DNA from: Fen-999 sp041480065
GTDB lineage: Bacteria; Pseudomonadota; Gammaproteobacteria; Burkholderiales; Rhodocyclaceae
DNA length: 64,000 nt
Assembly: GCA_041480065.1 (NCBI GenBank)
Contig: JBGOZF010000012.1
Coordinates: 13,105 to 77,104, forward strand
Direction: 5' to 3'
The position numbers and the translations under genes were made by a program. A model generated the notes under the pieces. That model was not told the origin of the DNA and searched no databases. It saw only the letters and a program-made list of their open reading frames with translations. Positions 8,063-17,420 of this stretch are shown here, in pieces (the stretch's first letter is position 1; every line of letters starts with the position of its first letter).

Positions 8063-9501
8063 GCGCGATGGCGATCCTCGCCGAACTCGAACGACGAGGG
8101 GTGAAGGCGACCCGCCTTGCCATCGACTCGCGCGCGGTGGCCCCGGGCGACGTCTTCGTCGGCATGCCAGGGCATCGGGTCGATGGCCGTGCCTACGCCG
8201 CCGACGCCGTCGCGCGCGGGGCGGCGGCAGTGCTGTACGAGGCGGGCGCGCCGATGGCGCTGAACGTGCCTGCGGTGGCCGTTTCCGGGTTGGCCGGACT
8301 TGCCGGCGAACTCGCTCATCTCGTCTACGGCCGGCCCTCAGAGCGACTCTGGGTTGCCGGCGTTACCGGCACCAACGGCAAGACTTCGGTGTCGCAATGG
8401 ATCGCCCAGGCGATGAGCTTCCTCGAGTGCAAGTGCGCGGCGGTGGGCACGCTGGGCAGCGGCTTTCCGGGTCGGATGATCGAGAGCGTCAACACGACGC
8501 CGGACGCCATCAGCCTGCATCGAACACTGGCCGGCTTCATCGAGCAGGGAGCTGTGGCCTGCGCCATGGAAGTGTCCTCGATCGGCATCGACGAGGGCCG
8601 CGTGAATGGCGTCGACTTCGATGTCGCGGTGTTCACCAACCTGACCCGCGATCACCTCGAGTACCACGGCAGCATGGAAGCCTACGCCGCCGCCAAGGAG
8701 AAGCTGTTCGATTGGCCCGGTCTGGGCGCCGCCGTGCTCAATCTCGACGATCCGCTCGGCGAGTGGCTGGCACGCAAGCTCGCCGGCCGCGTTCCGACCA
8801 CCGGCTACACGCTGTGCGGCCGTGTCGGCGGCGATCGGGTGCTGGTCGCGCGCGACATCGCCATGAGCGGAACCGGCCTCGCATTCACGCTGGACGGTGT
8901 GCGTATCGAAGCGCCGGTCGTCGGCCGCTTCAACGTCGCCAATCTGCTGGCGGTGATCGGTGCGCTGCTGACCAGGGACGAAACGCTGGCGGACATCGCG
9001 GCCGTGCTGCGCCGGCTCGAACCACCGCCGGGCCGCATGCAGCCGGTGGGCGGCGTCGGCCGTCCGCTGGTGGTGGTGGATTACGCGCACACGCCCGATG
9101 CGCTCGAGAAGGCCCTTGGCACCTTGCGCGACACGGCGACCGCCCGGGGCGGCCGGCTGGTCTGCGTCTTCGGTTGCGGCGGCGATCGCGATTCCGGCAA
9201 GCGGCCGCTGATGGGCGCGATGGCCGAGCGGCTGGCCGACCGCGTGCTGCTGACGAGCGACAACCCGCGCAACGAAGCCCCCGTGGCCATCATCGAGGCC
9301 ATCGCCGAAGGCATGACGCGCCGGCCCAGCATCGAGCCGGATCGCGCCACCGCGATCCGCCAGGCGCTGCGGGAGGCCGCAGCAGGCGACGTCATCCTGC
9401 TCGCCGGCAAGGGCCATGAGCCCTACCAGGAAATCGCCGGCCTGCGGCGGCCTTTCTCCGATCTCGAACAGGCGCGCATGGGCCTGGAGACCTGGTCATG
9501 A
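8059..9501 (+). CDS. murE: UDP-MurNAc-tripeptide synthetase MurE (meso-DAP adding)
   Basis: A 480-residue Mur ligase that adds the third stem-peptide residue. The ATP-binding loop GTNGKTS lies near residue 104, and the central domain has FTNLTRDHLEYHG. The DNPR motif (SDNPRNE, near residue 400) marks enzymes that use meso-diaminopimelate, so the peptidoglycan is predicted to be the usual Gram-negative type. GTG start with 4-bp overlaps at both ends. Confidence 0.96.
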   Translation: MSAMAILAELERRGVKATRLAIDSRAVAPGDVFVGMPGHRVDGRAYAADAVARGAAAVLYEAGAPMALNVPAVAVSGLAGLAGELAHLVYGRPSERLWVAGVTGTNGKTSVSQWIAQAMSFLECKCAAVGTLGSGFPGRMIESVNTTPDAISLHRTLAGFIEQGAVACAMEVSSIGIDEGRVNGVDFDVAVFTNLTRDHLEYHGSMEAYAAAKEKLFDWPGLGAAVLNLDDPLGEWLARKLAGRVPTTGYTLCGRVGGDRVLVARDIAMSGTGLAFTLDGVRIEAPVVGRFNVANLLAVIGALLTRDETLADIAAVLRRLEPPPGRMQPVGGVGRPLVVVDYAHTPDALEKALGTLRDTATARGGRLVCVFGCGGDRDSGKRPLMGAMAERLADRVLLTSDNPRNEAPVAIIEAIAEGMTRRPSIEPDRATAIRQALREAAAGDVILLAGKGHEPYQEIAGLRRPFSDLEQARMGLETWS

Positions 9502-10883
9502 TGGATTTGTTCGAAGCTGCCCAAGCCACCGGCGGTACTGCAAGCGTCGGCGGCCATACCTTCGTCGGCGTGTCGACCGACTCGCGCAGCATCGCCGCCG
9601 GCGAACTGTTCGTCGCCCTGCGCGGCGAACGCTTCGATGGCCATGATTTCGTGCGCGACGTGCTGGCGCACGGAGCCGCGGCGGCCATGGTCGATGATGC
9701 CTGGGCCAATGAACATGGCACCGGTCTGCCGCTGCTGAGCGTTGTCGACACCCGCCTTGCGCTCGGCAGCCTGGGCGGCTACTGGCGCAGCCGCTTCGCC
9801 ATCCCGCTGATCGGCATCACCGGCAGCAACGGCAAGACCACGGTGAAGGAGATGTGCGCTGCCATCATGCGCGAGCATGAGCGGCGCGACGATTTCGATC
9901 CGGCCGAAACCGTGTTGGCGACGACCGGCAACCTCAACAACGACATCGGTTTGCCGCTGATGCTGCTGCGGCTGCACGCGGGCCATAGGGCTGCCGTGAT
10001 CGAAATGGGCATGAACCATGTCGGCGAGGTTTCCTACCTTACGCATCTGGCGCGGCCGACCGTCGCCGTGGTGAACAACGCCCAGCGCGCCCACCTGGAA
10101 GGCCTGGGCACGCTGGCCGACGTGGCCCGCGCCAAAGGCGAGATTTTCGAAGGCCTGTTCGACGACGGTATTGCCGTGATCAACGCCGACGATCCGCAGG
10201 CGGGCTTGTGGCGACAATTGGCGGGCGCCAGAAGCGTCGTCAGTTTCGGGCTGGACGCCGATGCCGACGTCCGGGCCAGCGCCAGAGCGCGCGGCTTCGC
10301 CAGCGAAGTCAGGCTGACGGCCGCGCAAGGCAGCGTCGAGTTCGAATTGCCGGCCCCCGGCCGCCACAACGTGCGCAACGCGGTCGCCGCCGCGGCGGCC
10401 GCATTGGCGGCCGGAGTTTCGCTCGGAACCGTCGCCGAAGCCCTGAGCCGCTACGCCGGCATCAAGGGGCGCCTGCAGCGCCGGCCCGGCATCGAGGGTT
10501 CTCTGATCATCGACGACACCTATAATGCCAATCCTGATTCGATGCGCGCCGCCATCGATGTGTTGGCCAGCGTTCCCGGACGGCGTTTCTTCGTCATGGG
10601 CGACATGGGCGAGGTCGGCGAGGCGGCCGGCCAGTTCCACGATGAGATCGGCGGCTACGCCAAGAGCCAGGGCATCGACCGGCTGTTTGCACTTGGTGAC
10701 CTGTCGGTTGCGGCGGCCCACAACTTCGGCGGCGGCGGCCAGCACTTCAAGCGGGTTGAGGATCTGACCGCCGCGGTTCGCGGCGACGTCGGTGCCGACA
10801 CAACGGTGCTGGTCAAGGGGTCGCGCTTCATGCGCATGGAGCGGGTAGTCGACGCGCTTATGGAGAACAACAATGCTTCTTGA
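9498..10883 (+). CDS. murF: UDP-MurNAc-tripeptide:D-Ala-D-Ala ligase MurF
   Basis: A 461-residue Mur ligase that completes the pentapeptide precursor in the cytoplasm. Motifs: VGVSTDSRSI in the N-terminal domain, GITGSNGKTTVKEM (near residue 108), EMGMNHVGE, and the C-terminal-domain DDTYNANPDSM. It overlaps murE by 4 bp and mraY by 11 bp. Confidence 0.96.
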   Translation: MMDLFEAAQATGGTASVGGHTFVGVSTDSRSIAAGELFVALRGERFDGHDFVRDVLAHGAAAAMVDDAWANEHGTGLPLLSVVDTRLALGSLGGYWRSRFAIPLIGITGSNGKTTVKEMCAAIMREHERRDDFDPAETVLATTGNLNNDIGLPLMLLRLHAGHRAAVIEMGMNHVGEVSYLTHLARPTVAVVNNAQRAHLEGLGTLADVARAKGEIFEGLFDDGIAVINADDPQAGLWRQLAGARSVVSFGLDADADVRASARARGFASEVRLTAAQGSVEFELPAPGRHNVRNAVAAAAAALAAGVSLGTVAEALSRYAGIKGRLQRRPGIEGSLIIDDTYNANPDSMRAAIDVLASVPGRRFFVMGDMGEVGEAAGQFHDEIGGYAKSQGIDRLFALGDLSVAAAHNFGGGGQHFKRVEDLTAAVRGDVGADTTVLVKGSRFMRMERVVDALMENNNAS

Positions 10884-12042
10884 GTTGGCCCAGTGGCTGG
10901 GCAAGGACATCCGCGCCTTCAACGTCTTCAACTACATCACGCTGCGCGCGGTGCTGGCTACCATGACGGCGCTGACGATTTCCTTCGTCCTCGGTCCGGG
11001 ATTGATTCGCTGGCTGACGGAAAAGAAGATCGGCCAGTCGGTGCGCGACGACGGTCCGCAGACGCATCTGATCAAGGCCGGCACGCCGACCATGGGCGGC
11101 GCGCTGATCCTGATTTCGCTCGGTATTGCCACGCTGCTCTGGGGCGACCTGTCCAATCGTTTCATCTGGATCGTGCTCATCGTCACCTTCGGCTACGGGG
11201 CGGTCGGCTGGGTGGACGACTGGCGCAAGGTGGTCTACCGCAATCCGGACGGCCTCTCGGCGAGGTCCAAGTTCTTCTGGCAGTCGGCGATCGGCATCGT
11301 CGCCGCCATCTACATCGCTTTTTCGATCTCCGCGCCCAATAATGAGAAAGTGGTCCAGTTGTTCTTCCAGTGGGTGGGCAGCGGCTTTACGCTGGAGTTG
11401 CCGGCCAAGGCCAACCTCATCGTGCCCTTCTTCAAGGAGGTATCCTATCCGGTGGGCATGTTCGGCTTCATCCTGCTGACCTACCTCGTCATCGTCGGCG
11501 CCAGCAATGCCGTCAATCTGACCGACGGTCTCGACGGCCTGGCCATCATGCCGACGGTCCTGGTAGGCGCGGCCCTGGGCATCTTCGCCTACGTCACCGG
11601 CAACGCGGTCTATTCGAAGTACCTGTTCATTCCCTATATCCCGGGTGCCGGCGAACTCGGCGTTTTTTGCGGTGCGCTGGCCGGCGCCGGGCTGGGTTTC
11701 CTGTGGTTCAACGCCTATCCGGCCGAGGTGTTCATGGGCGACGTCGGCGCGCTCGCCCTCGGTGCCGCCCTGGGTGCGGTGGCAGTCATCGTGCGCCAGG
11801 AGATCGTGCTCTTCATCATGGGCGGCGTCTTCGTCGCCGAGACGCTCTCGGTAATGGTGCAGGTGAGCTACTTCAAGTACACCAAGAAACGCTACGGCCA
11901 GGGCCGCCGCATCTTCCTCATGGCACCACTGCATCACCATTTCGAGAAGGGCGGCTGGAAAGAAACGCAGGTCGTGGTGCGCTTCTGGATCATCACCATC
12001 CTGCTGGTGCTGTTCGGATTGTCGACGTTGAAGATACGATAG
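10873..12042 (+). CDS. mraY: Phospho-MurNAc-pentapeptide transferase MraY
   Basis: A 389-residue polytopic inner-membrane enzyme that makes lipid I. Signature segments: AGTPTMGGALIL, VDDWRKV, the NLTDGLDGLAI loop, and FMGDVGALALGAALG. The C-terminal MAPLHHHFEKGGWKE is diagnostic. It starts inside the end of murF. The operon is then interrupted by a repeat element of about 80 bp before murD. Confidence 0.96.
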   Translation: MLLELAQWLGKDIRAFNVFNYITLRAVLATMTALTISFVLGPGLIRWLTEKKIGQSVRDDGPQTHLIKAGTPTMGGALILISLGIATLLWGDLSNRFIWIVLIVTFGYGAVGWVDDWRKVVYRNPDGLSARSKFFWQSAIGIVAAIYIAFSISAPNNEKVVQLFFQWVGSGFTLELPAKANLIVPFFKEVSYPVGMFGFILLTYLVIVGASNAVNLTDGLDGLAIMPTVLVGAALGIFAYVTGNAVYSKYLFIPYIPGAGELGVFCGALAGAGLGFLWFNAYPAEVFMGDVGALALGAALGAVAVIVRQEIVLFIMGGVFVAETLSVMVQVSYFKYTKKRYGQGRRIFLMAPLHHHFEKGGWKETQVVVRFWIITILLVLFGLSTLKIR

Positions 12043-12062
12043 GAAGGACATGAAAAGCCTTT

Positions 12063-12141
12063 ACCGCAAAGGACGCAAAGGACGCCTAGGAAATCAAATG
12101 CGGTTCCTGGGTTCCTTTGCGTCCTTTGCGTCCTTTGCGGT
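12063..12141. repeat. AAAGGACGC-armed palindromic repeat, short copy 1
   Basis: Left arm 12063-12085 and right arm 12119-12141 are perfect 23-bp inverted repeats, each containing two tandem AAAGGACGC-type units, with a 33-nt loop. This copy has a shorter interior than the three roughly 126-bp copies elsewhere. It fills the mraY-murD gap, and the right arm ends 6 bp before the murD ATG. Confidence 0.85.
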
Positions 12142-12147
12142 GAAGCC

Positions 12148-13635
12148 ATGCAGTTGAACGGCAAACACGCGCTCGTCTTCGGCCTGGGTGAATCGGGGCT
12201 GGCCTGCGCGCGCTGGTGCGTGCGCCAGGGTGCTCGGGTGCGCGTGCTCGATACGCGCAGTGAGCCGCCTTACCTCGCCGAACTGCGACGCTCGGTGTCT
12301 TCGGCCGAGTTCGTTTCCGGGCCGATGAACGAAGGTTTCGACAAGCACCTGCTGGCCGGCGTCGATCTGCTGGTACTGTCGCCCGGCCTTTCGGCAGGGC
12401 TGATGGCGGTGCTGCATGCCCGCGCCGAGGGTATTCCCGTCGTCGGCGAAATCGAGCTGTTCGCCTGGGGACTGGAAGATCTCGGTGTGCGTCGGCAGAG
12501 CAAGGTGATCGCCATCACCGGTACCAACGGCAAGACCACCACCACGGCGCTCACCGGCCATCTGTGCCGTGCCGCTGGACGGGTCACCGGCGTGGCCGGC
12601 AACATTTCGCCGGCGGCGTTGACGGCGCTGATGGCCTGCCAGGACGAAGGCAGGCTGCCCGGCGCCTGGGTGCTCGAGCTTTCCAGTTTCCAGCTTGAGA
12701 CGCTCGAGTCGTTGAACGCCGATGCGGCAACCGTGCTCAATATCAGCGACGATCACCTCGACCGCTACATCGACCTCGACGACTATGCCGCCGCCAAGGC
12801 GCGCGTGTTCCAGGGCGAGGGCGTGCAGGTGCTGAACCGCCAGGATGCGCGGGTGAAGCGCATGGCGATTCCCGGCCGGCAACTGATTACGTTCGGCCTC
12901 GATGCGCCCGGCGACGAGGATGACTTCGGCCTCAGGGAGAATCGGGGCGAAGCGTGGATCGTCCATGGCGATCGCCCGCTGATGTCCGTGCGCGAACTGC
13001 CGATCGCCGGCCTGCACAATGCCGCCAACGCGATGGCCGCCTTGGCGCTGTGCGCCGGCATCGGACTCGATGCGGCCGCGTTGCTGCCGGCGCTGCGCCA
13101 GTTCAATGGGCTGCCGCACCGAGTCGAGCGCGTCGCCGATGTCGGCGGCGTCACCTATTACGACGATTCCAAGGGCACCAACGTCGGGGCCACCGTGGCC
13201 GCGTTGGAAGGCATTGGCGGCCAACTGGCCGCCCTGGATAGTCGCCTCCCTCCCAGTGGGAGGGAGGTTGGGAGGGAGGGCTCTTCAGTTGTCGCTTGCG
13301 ATCGGGGCGATCGCAAGATCGTCGTGATTCTCGGCGGCGACGGCAAGGGGCAGGACTTTTCGCCGCTCAGGGAAGCTGTTGCGCGCCACGCACGCTCCGC
13401 TGTCCTGATCGGCCGTGACGGGCCGAAGATCGGCGCGGCGATCAAAGGCTGTGGCGTGCCGGTGGTGACGGCCGGCGATCTCGACGAGGCCGTACGTCAG
13501 TCGGCGGCGATGGCTCAGCCCGGCGACGCCGTCCTGCTCTCGCCGGCCTGCGCCAGCTTCGACATGTTCCGCAACTACGAGCACCGGGCGCAGGTCTTCA
13601 TCGAAGCCGTGCGTCGCCTTGGAGTGCCCGCGTGA
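12148..13635 (+). CDS. murD: UDP-MurNAc-L-Ala:D-Glu ligase MurD (with inserted segment)
   Basis: A 495-residue cytoplasmic Mur ligase. Motifs: FGLGESGLACARW in the N-terminal domain, ITGTNGKTTTTAL (near residue 125), ELSSFQLETL, NISDDHLDRY, GLPHRVE and YYDDSKGTNVGATVAAL. Between ALEG and the C-terminal-domain VILGGDGKGQDF lie roughly 36 residues, where E. coli MurD has about 8. The extra DNA (about 13240-13317) is a purine/pyrimidine-strand-biased palindromic tract. The frame stays open and later motifs are intact, so the enzyme is probably functional. The likely Shine-Dalgarno GGTGA (12139-12143) lies partly inside the upstream hairpin arm. Confidence 0.94.
   Translation: MQLNGKHALVFGLGESGLACARWCVRQGARVRVLDTRSEPPYLAELRRSVSSAEFVSGPMNEGFDKHLLAGVDLLVLSPGLSAGLMAVLHARAEGIPVVGEIELFAWGLEDLGVRRQSKVIAITGTNGKTTTTALTGHLCRAAGRVTGVAGNISPAALTALMACQDEGRLPGAWVLELSSFQLETLESLNADAATVLNISDDHLDRYIDLDDYAAAKARVFQGEGVQVLNRQDARVKRMAIPGRQLITFGLDAPGDEDDFGLRENRGEAWIVHGDRPLMSVRELPIAGLHNAANAMAALALCAGIGLDAAALLPALRQFNGLPHRVERVADVGGVTYYDDSKGTNVGATVAALEGIGGQLAALDSRLPPSGREVGREGSSVVACDRGDRKIVVILGGDGKGQDFSPLREAVARHARSAVLIGRDGPKIGAAIKGCGVPVVTAGDLDEAVRQSAAMAQPGDAVLLSPACASFDMFRNYEHRAQVFIEAVRRLGVPA
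13245..13317. repeat. Palindromic low-complexity insertion within murD
   Basis: The tract contains CCTCCCTCCC followed by GTGGGAGGGAGG and a further GGGAGGGAGGG copy. It ends in a perfect 10-bp inverted repeat, CTTGCGATCG-ggg-CGATCGCAAG (13295-13317). Such sequence is typical of intergenic repeats, not Mur ligase coding sequence, and it coincides with extra residues relative to the family. Confidence 0.65.
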
Positions 13636-14807
13636 ACACCGCAGTCTTTTCTTCCAATCGCCGCGGTCAGCCGGCAGCGCAGGCCGAACTGGATCCGCTG
13701 CTGCTCTGGCCGGCGCTGTTCCTGTTGCTGTTCGGTTTGGTGATGGTCTACTCGGCCTCTATCGCCACGTCCGAGGGCAGTCAATATACCGGCCATCAGG
13801 CGACCTATTTCCTGGTCAGGCACGGCATCTTCCTGGCCGTCGGCCTGGTCGTGGGCGTGGTTGCCTTCCAGGTGCCGCTGCGCTTCTGGCAGGAGTTGGC
13901 GCCCTGGGCCTTCCTGGGCGGCGTCGTGCTGTTGGCGCTGGTGATCATTCCTCACGTCGGTCGCTCGGTGAATGGTGCCCAGCGCTGGATTCCACTGGGG
14001 CCGATCAACCTGCAGCCTTCCGAACTCATGAAGCTCTTCGTCGTCCTCTACGCGGCCGACTACACGACGCGCAAGCTCGACGCGATGGGCAGCTTCCGGC
14101 ATGGATTCCTGCCCATGGCAGCGGTCATCCTCGGCGTCGGTTTCCTGTTGCTGCGCGAGCCGGACTTCGGCGCCTTCGTCGTGATCGCGGCCATCGCCTT
14201 CGGCATCCTGTTCCTCGGCGGCATCAATGTGCGCCTGTTCTCGCTGCTGACAGTGGTGGCCATCGTCGGTTTCGTGCTGCTGATCTGGCTTTCGCCCTAC
14301 CGGCGCGAGCGCATCCTTGGCTTCATGGATCCCTGGCAGGATGCCCTGGGCAAGGGCTACCAGTTGTCCCACGCCCTGATCGCCTTCGGTCGCGGCGAGT
14401 GGATCGGCGTCGGTCTGGGCGGCAGCGTCGAGAAGCTCTTCTATCTGCCGGAGGCGCACACCGACTTCCTGCTCGCCGTCGTCGCCGAAGAACTCGGGCT
14501 TTTCGGCGTCGCCGCGGTGGTCGTGCTGTTCGCGCTGCTGATCCAGCGCGCCTTCGCCATCGGCCGCCAGGCGCTGCTGCTCGACCGTGTCTACAACGGA
14601 CTGGTCGCGCAGGGTGTCGGCATCTGGCTGGGCGTGCAGTCCTTCATCAACATGGGCGTCAATATGGGCCTGCTGCCGACCAAGGGCCTGACGCTGCCGC
14701 TGATGAGCTTCGGCGGTTCGGGCATCGTCGCCAACTGCCTTGCGCTGGCAATCCTCATGCGGGCTGATTATGAGAATCGTCGCTTGATGCGGGGGCAGCC
14801 CGCATGA
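13632..14807 (+). CDS. ftsW: Septal peptidoglycan glycosyltransferase FtsW (SEDS family)
   Basis: A 391-residue polytopic membrane protein that polymerises lipid II together with FtsI. Characteristic segments: LLLFGLVMVYSAS, GRSVNGAQRWIPLGPINLQPSELMK split by loops, PDFGAFVV, YRRERILGFMDPW and LPLMSFGGSGIVANC. It begins with GTG overlapping the murD stop by 4 bp and overlaps murG by 4 bp. Confidence 0.95.
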   Translation: MNTAVFSSNRRGQPAAQAELDPLLLWPALFLLLFGLVMVYSASIATSEGSQYTGHQATYFLVRHGIFLAVGLVVGVVAFQVPLRFWQELAPWAFLGGVVLLALVIIPHVGRSVNGAQRWIPLGPINLQPSELMKLFVVLYAADYTTRKLDAMGSFRHGFLPMAAVILGVGFLLLREPDFGAFVVIAAIAFGILFLGGINVRLFSLLTVVAIVGFVLLIWLSPYRRERILGFMDPWQDALGKGYQLSHALIAFGRGEWIGVGLGGSVEKLFYLPEAHTDFLLAVVAEELGLFGVAAVVVLFALLIQRAFAIGRQALLLDRVYNGLVAQGVGIWLGVQSFINMGVNMGLLPTKGLTLPLMSFGGSGIVANCLALAILMRADYENRRLMRGQPA

Positions 14808-15862
14808 AGACCCTCATGGTCATGGCCGGCGGCACGGGTGGGCACATCATGCCGGGCCTGTCTGTTGCCGACTACCTGCGCAGCCTGGGCTGGCGCGTCG
14901 TCTGGATGGGCAACCCCGATGGAATGGAGGCGAAGCTCGTTCCCGGCCATGGTTACGAGACCTCCTGGGTGCGCTTTTCCGCGCTGCGCGGCAAGGGGCT
15001 GATACGCAAGCTGCTGCTGCCGATCAACCTGCTGCGCGGCTTCTGGCAGGCCTGGCAGGAGATCAGGCGGGTGAGGCCCGATGTCGTGCTCGGCATGGGC
15101 GGTTTCATTTCGTTCCCGGGCGGCATGATGGCGGCGCTGACGGGCGTTCCGGTCGTGCTGCACGAGCAGAACTCGATCCCCGGTCTCGCCAACAAGGTGC
15201 TGGCCGGCGTCGCAGATCGCGTTCTGACCGGGTTCCCCGATGTACTGAAAAAGAAGGGCGAGTGGATCGGTAACCCGGTGCGGGCGGAGATCGCACACCT
15301 GCCGCCGCCGAGCGAACGTTATGGCGAGCGCCAGGGGCGGATGCGGATTCTGGTCGTCGGCGGCAGTCTCGGCGCCGCCGTTCTCAACGAGACGGTGCCC
15401 AAAGCCATCGCGCTGCTGCCCGAAGACGAGCGGCCCGAGATCGTCCATCAGTCCGGCGAGAAACACCTTGCCGCCTTGCAGCAGGCCTACGATCAGGCCG
15501 GCGTCAAGGCGCACCTGGTGCCCTTCATCGAGGACATGGCCGGCGCCTATGGCTGGGCCGATCTGGTGATCTGCCGGGCAGGCGCACTGACGGTGGCCGA
15601 ACTGGCGGCGGCGGGCGTTGCCAGCCTGCTGGTGCCGTTCCCGCATGCCGTGGACGACCACCAGACCAGCAACGCCAGGTTCCTATCCTCGGCCGGCGCC
15701 GCGATCCTGCTGCCGCAGAGCGAATTGACGCCGGAGCGGCTGGCCGAGTTTCGCCGCGTGCCGCGCGAACAGTTGTTGCAGATGGCGGAGAAGGCCCGGG
15801 CGCTGGCACGGCCCGACGCGACCCTGGTCGTCGCCAAGGCCTGCGAGAAGTTGGCGAAATGA
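14804..15862 (+). CDS. murG: Lipid II synthase MurG
   Basis: A 352-residue GT28 glycosyltransferase that adds GlcNAc to lipid I on the inner face of the inner membrane. Motifs: MAGGTGGHIMPGLSVA, GMGGFISFPGGMMA, LHEQNSIPGLANKVL, VVGGSLGAAVLNETVP, and the acceptor-side CRAGALTVAELAAAG with PFPHAVDDHQ. It overlaps ftsW by 4 bp, then a 166-bp gap with repeat copy 2 precedes murC. Confidence 0.96.
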   Translation: MKTLMVMAGGTGGHIMPGLSVADYLRSLGWRVVWMGNPDGMEAKLVPGHGYETSWVRFSALRGKGLIRKLLLPINLLRGFWQAWQEIRRVRPDVVLGMGGFISFPGGMMAALTGVPVVLHEQNSIPGLANKVLAGVADRVLTGFPDVLKKKGEWIGNPVRAEIAHLPPPSERYGERQGRMRILVVGGSLGAAVLNETVPKAIALLPEDERPEIVHQSGEKHLAALQQAYDQAGVKAHLVPFIEDMAGAYGWADLVICRAGALTVAELAAAGVASLLVPFPHAVDDHQTSNARFLSSAGAAILLPQSELTPERLAEFRRVPREQLLQMAEKARALARPDATLVVAKACEKLAK

Positions 15863-15881
15863 AGTCGACAAGTGCTGTTTT

Positions 15882-16007
15882 ACCGCAAAGGACGCAAAGG
15901 ACGCCAAGGAAAACAAGGTGCCGGATTTTCGGGATGCTCCAGCTTCATGGCGGTCGACACGTTGCCTCGAGATTTGATTCCTTTGCGTCCTTGGCGTCCT
16001 TTGCGGT
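15882..16007. repeat. AAAGGACGC-armed palindromic repeat, full-length copy 2
   Basis: The 126-bp element begins ACCGCAAAGGACGCAAAGGA and ends with the near-perfect inverted counterpart TCCTTTGCG...TTTGCGGT. The interior of about 70 nt is related to that of copy 3 (both start AAAACAAGG and share a GATWT..GGG segment). It splits murG from murC in an otherwise gap-free operon and could form a long hairpin in the mRNA. Confidence 0.88.
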
Positions 16008-16028
16008 GAATGAATTGAGGTTTCTCGC

Positions 16029-17420
16029 ATGAAACACAAAGTCAAACGCATCCACTTCGTCGGCATCGGTGGTGCCGGCATGAGCGGCATTGCCGAGGTG
16101 CTGGCCAACCAGGGCTTCGAGGTCAGCGGCTCCGATCTGGCCGAGAGCGGCACCACCAGGCGCCTGGCGGCCATGGGCGTGCGGGTGTCGCTCGGCCATG
16201 CGGCGGTGAACGTCGCCGGCGCGGACGCGGTCGTGGTGTCGACGGCGGTGAAGGACGACAACCCGGAGGTGGTGGCAGCGCGCGAACGCCACGTACCCAT
16301 CGTGCCGCGGGCGCAGATGCTGGCCGAACTCATGCGCCTCAAGCAGGGTGTCGCCATCGCCGGCACCCACGGCAAGACGACGACCACCAGCCTGGTGGCC
16401 AGTTGCCTGGCCGAGGGCAAGCTCGATCCCACTTTCGTCATCGGCGGCCGCCTGGTCTCTGCCGGTGCCAATGCCCGCCTCGGCCAAGGCGAATTCCTGG
16501 TCGCCGAGGCCGACGAGTCGGACGCCTCCTTCCTGTTCCTGTCGCCCGTGATTTCGGTCGTCACCAACATCGACGCCGACCACATGGAGACCTACGGCCA
16601 CGACTTCGGCCGCCTGAAGCAGGCCTTCGTCGATTTCATCCATCGCCTGCCCTTCTACGGCGTGGCCGTGCTCTGCCTGGACGATCCGAACGTGCGCGAG
16701 ATCCTGCCGCGCATCGCCAAGCAGGTGGTGACCTACGGCCTCGACGCCAATGCCAACGTGCGCGCCGAGGACGTGGTGGCCGCCGAGGGCGGTCAGATGC
16801 GTTTCACCTGCGTCCGCCGCAATGGCAGCTCGGCGCGCTTTCCAGTCACGCTGAATCTTGCCGGCATGCACAACGTGCTGAACGCCCTGGCGGCAATCGC
16901 CGTCGCCACCGAGGTCGGCGTGCCGGATGCAGACATTGCCAAGGCGCTCGCCGACTTCAAGGGCGTCGGCCGGCGTTTTCAGCGCTATGGCGAGATTCCG
17001 CTTGCCGCCGGAGGCGCCTTCACCTTGATCGACGACTACGGCCATCACCCGGTCGAAATGGCCGCGACCCTGGCGGCTGCCCGCGGCGCCTTTCCCGGCC
17101 GGCGCATCCTGCTGGCCTTCCAGCCGCACCGCTACACGCGGACGCGCGATTGTTTCGAGGATTTCGTCAAGGTGCTGTCGGGCGTCGACGGCCTGTTGCT
17201 GACCGAGATCTACCCGGCCGGCGAGCAACCCATCGTCGCTGCCGACGGCCGCACGCTGGCGCGCGCCATTCGCGTCGCCGGCAAGGTGGAGCCGGTGTTC
17301 GTCGAGGACATCGCCAGCCTGCCGGCCGCCATCCTCGAAACCGCGAAGGACGGCGACGTCGTCATCACCATGGGTGCCGGTTCCATAGGTGGCGTTCCCG
17401 GAAAGCTGACCAATGGCTGA
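16029..17420 (+). CDS. murC: UDP-MurNAc:L-alanine ligase MurC
   Basis: A 463-residue Mur ligase, first of the stem-peptide series. Motifs: HFVGIGGAGMSGIAEVL at the N-terminus, AGTHGKTTTTSLVA (near residue 111), EADESDASFL, TNIDADHME, DDYGHHPVEM and FQPHRYTRTRD. A GAGG Shine-Dalgarno (16017-16020) lies 8 nt before the ATG, downstream of repeat copy 2. It overlaps murB by 8 bp. Confidence 0.96.
   Translation: MKHKVKRIHFVGIGGAGMSGIAEVLANQGFEVSGSDLAESGTTRRLAAMGVRVSLGHAAVNVAGADAVVVSTAVKDDNPEVVAARERHVPIVPRAQMLAELMRLKQGVAIAGTHGKTTTTSLVASCLAEGKLDPTFVIGGRLVSAGANARLGQGEFLVAEADESDASFLFLSPVISVVTNIDADHMETYGHDFGRLKQAFVDFIHRLPFYGVAVLCLDDPNVREILPRIAKQVVTYGLDANANVRAEDVVAAEGGQMRFTCVRRNGSSARFPVTLNLAGMHNVLNALAAIAVATEVGVPDADIAKALADFKGVGRRFQRYGEIPLAAGGAFTLIDDYGHHPVEMAATLAAARGAFPGRRILLAFQPHRYTRTRDCFEDFVKVLSGVDGLLLTEIYPAGEQPIVAADGRTLARAIRVAGKVEPVFVEDIASLPAAILETAKDGDVVITMGAGSIGGVPGKLTNG

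Noticed and set aside
12063..12141. Short open frames across the AAAGGACGC repeats
   Set aside because: The 9-bp units keep several frames open and give repetitive peptides (KDAKDAKE-like); this is a property of the repeat, not evidence of genes.
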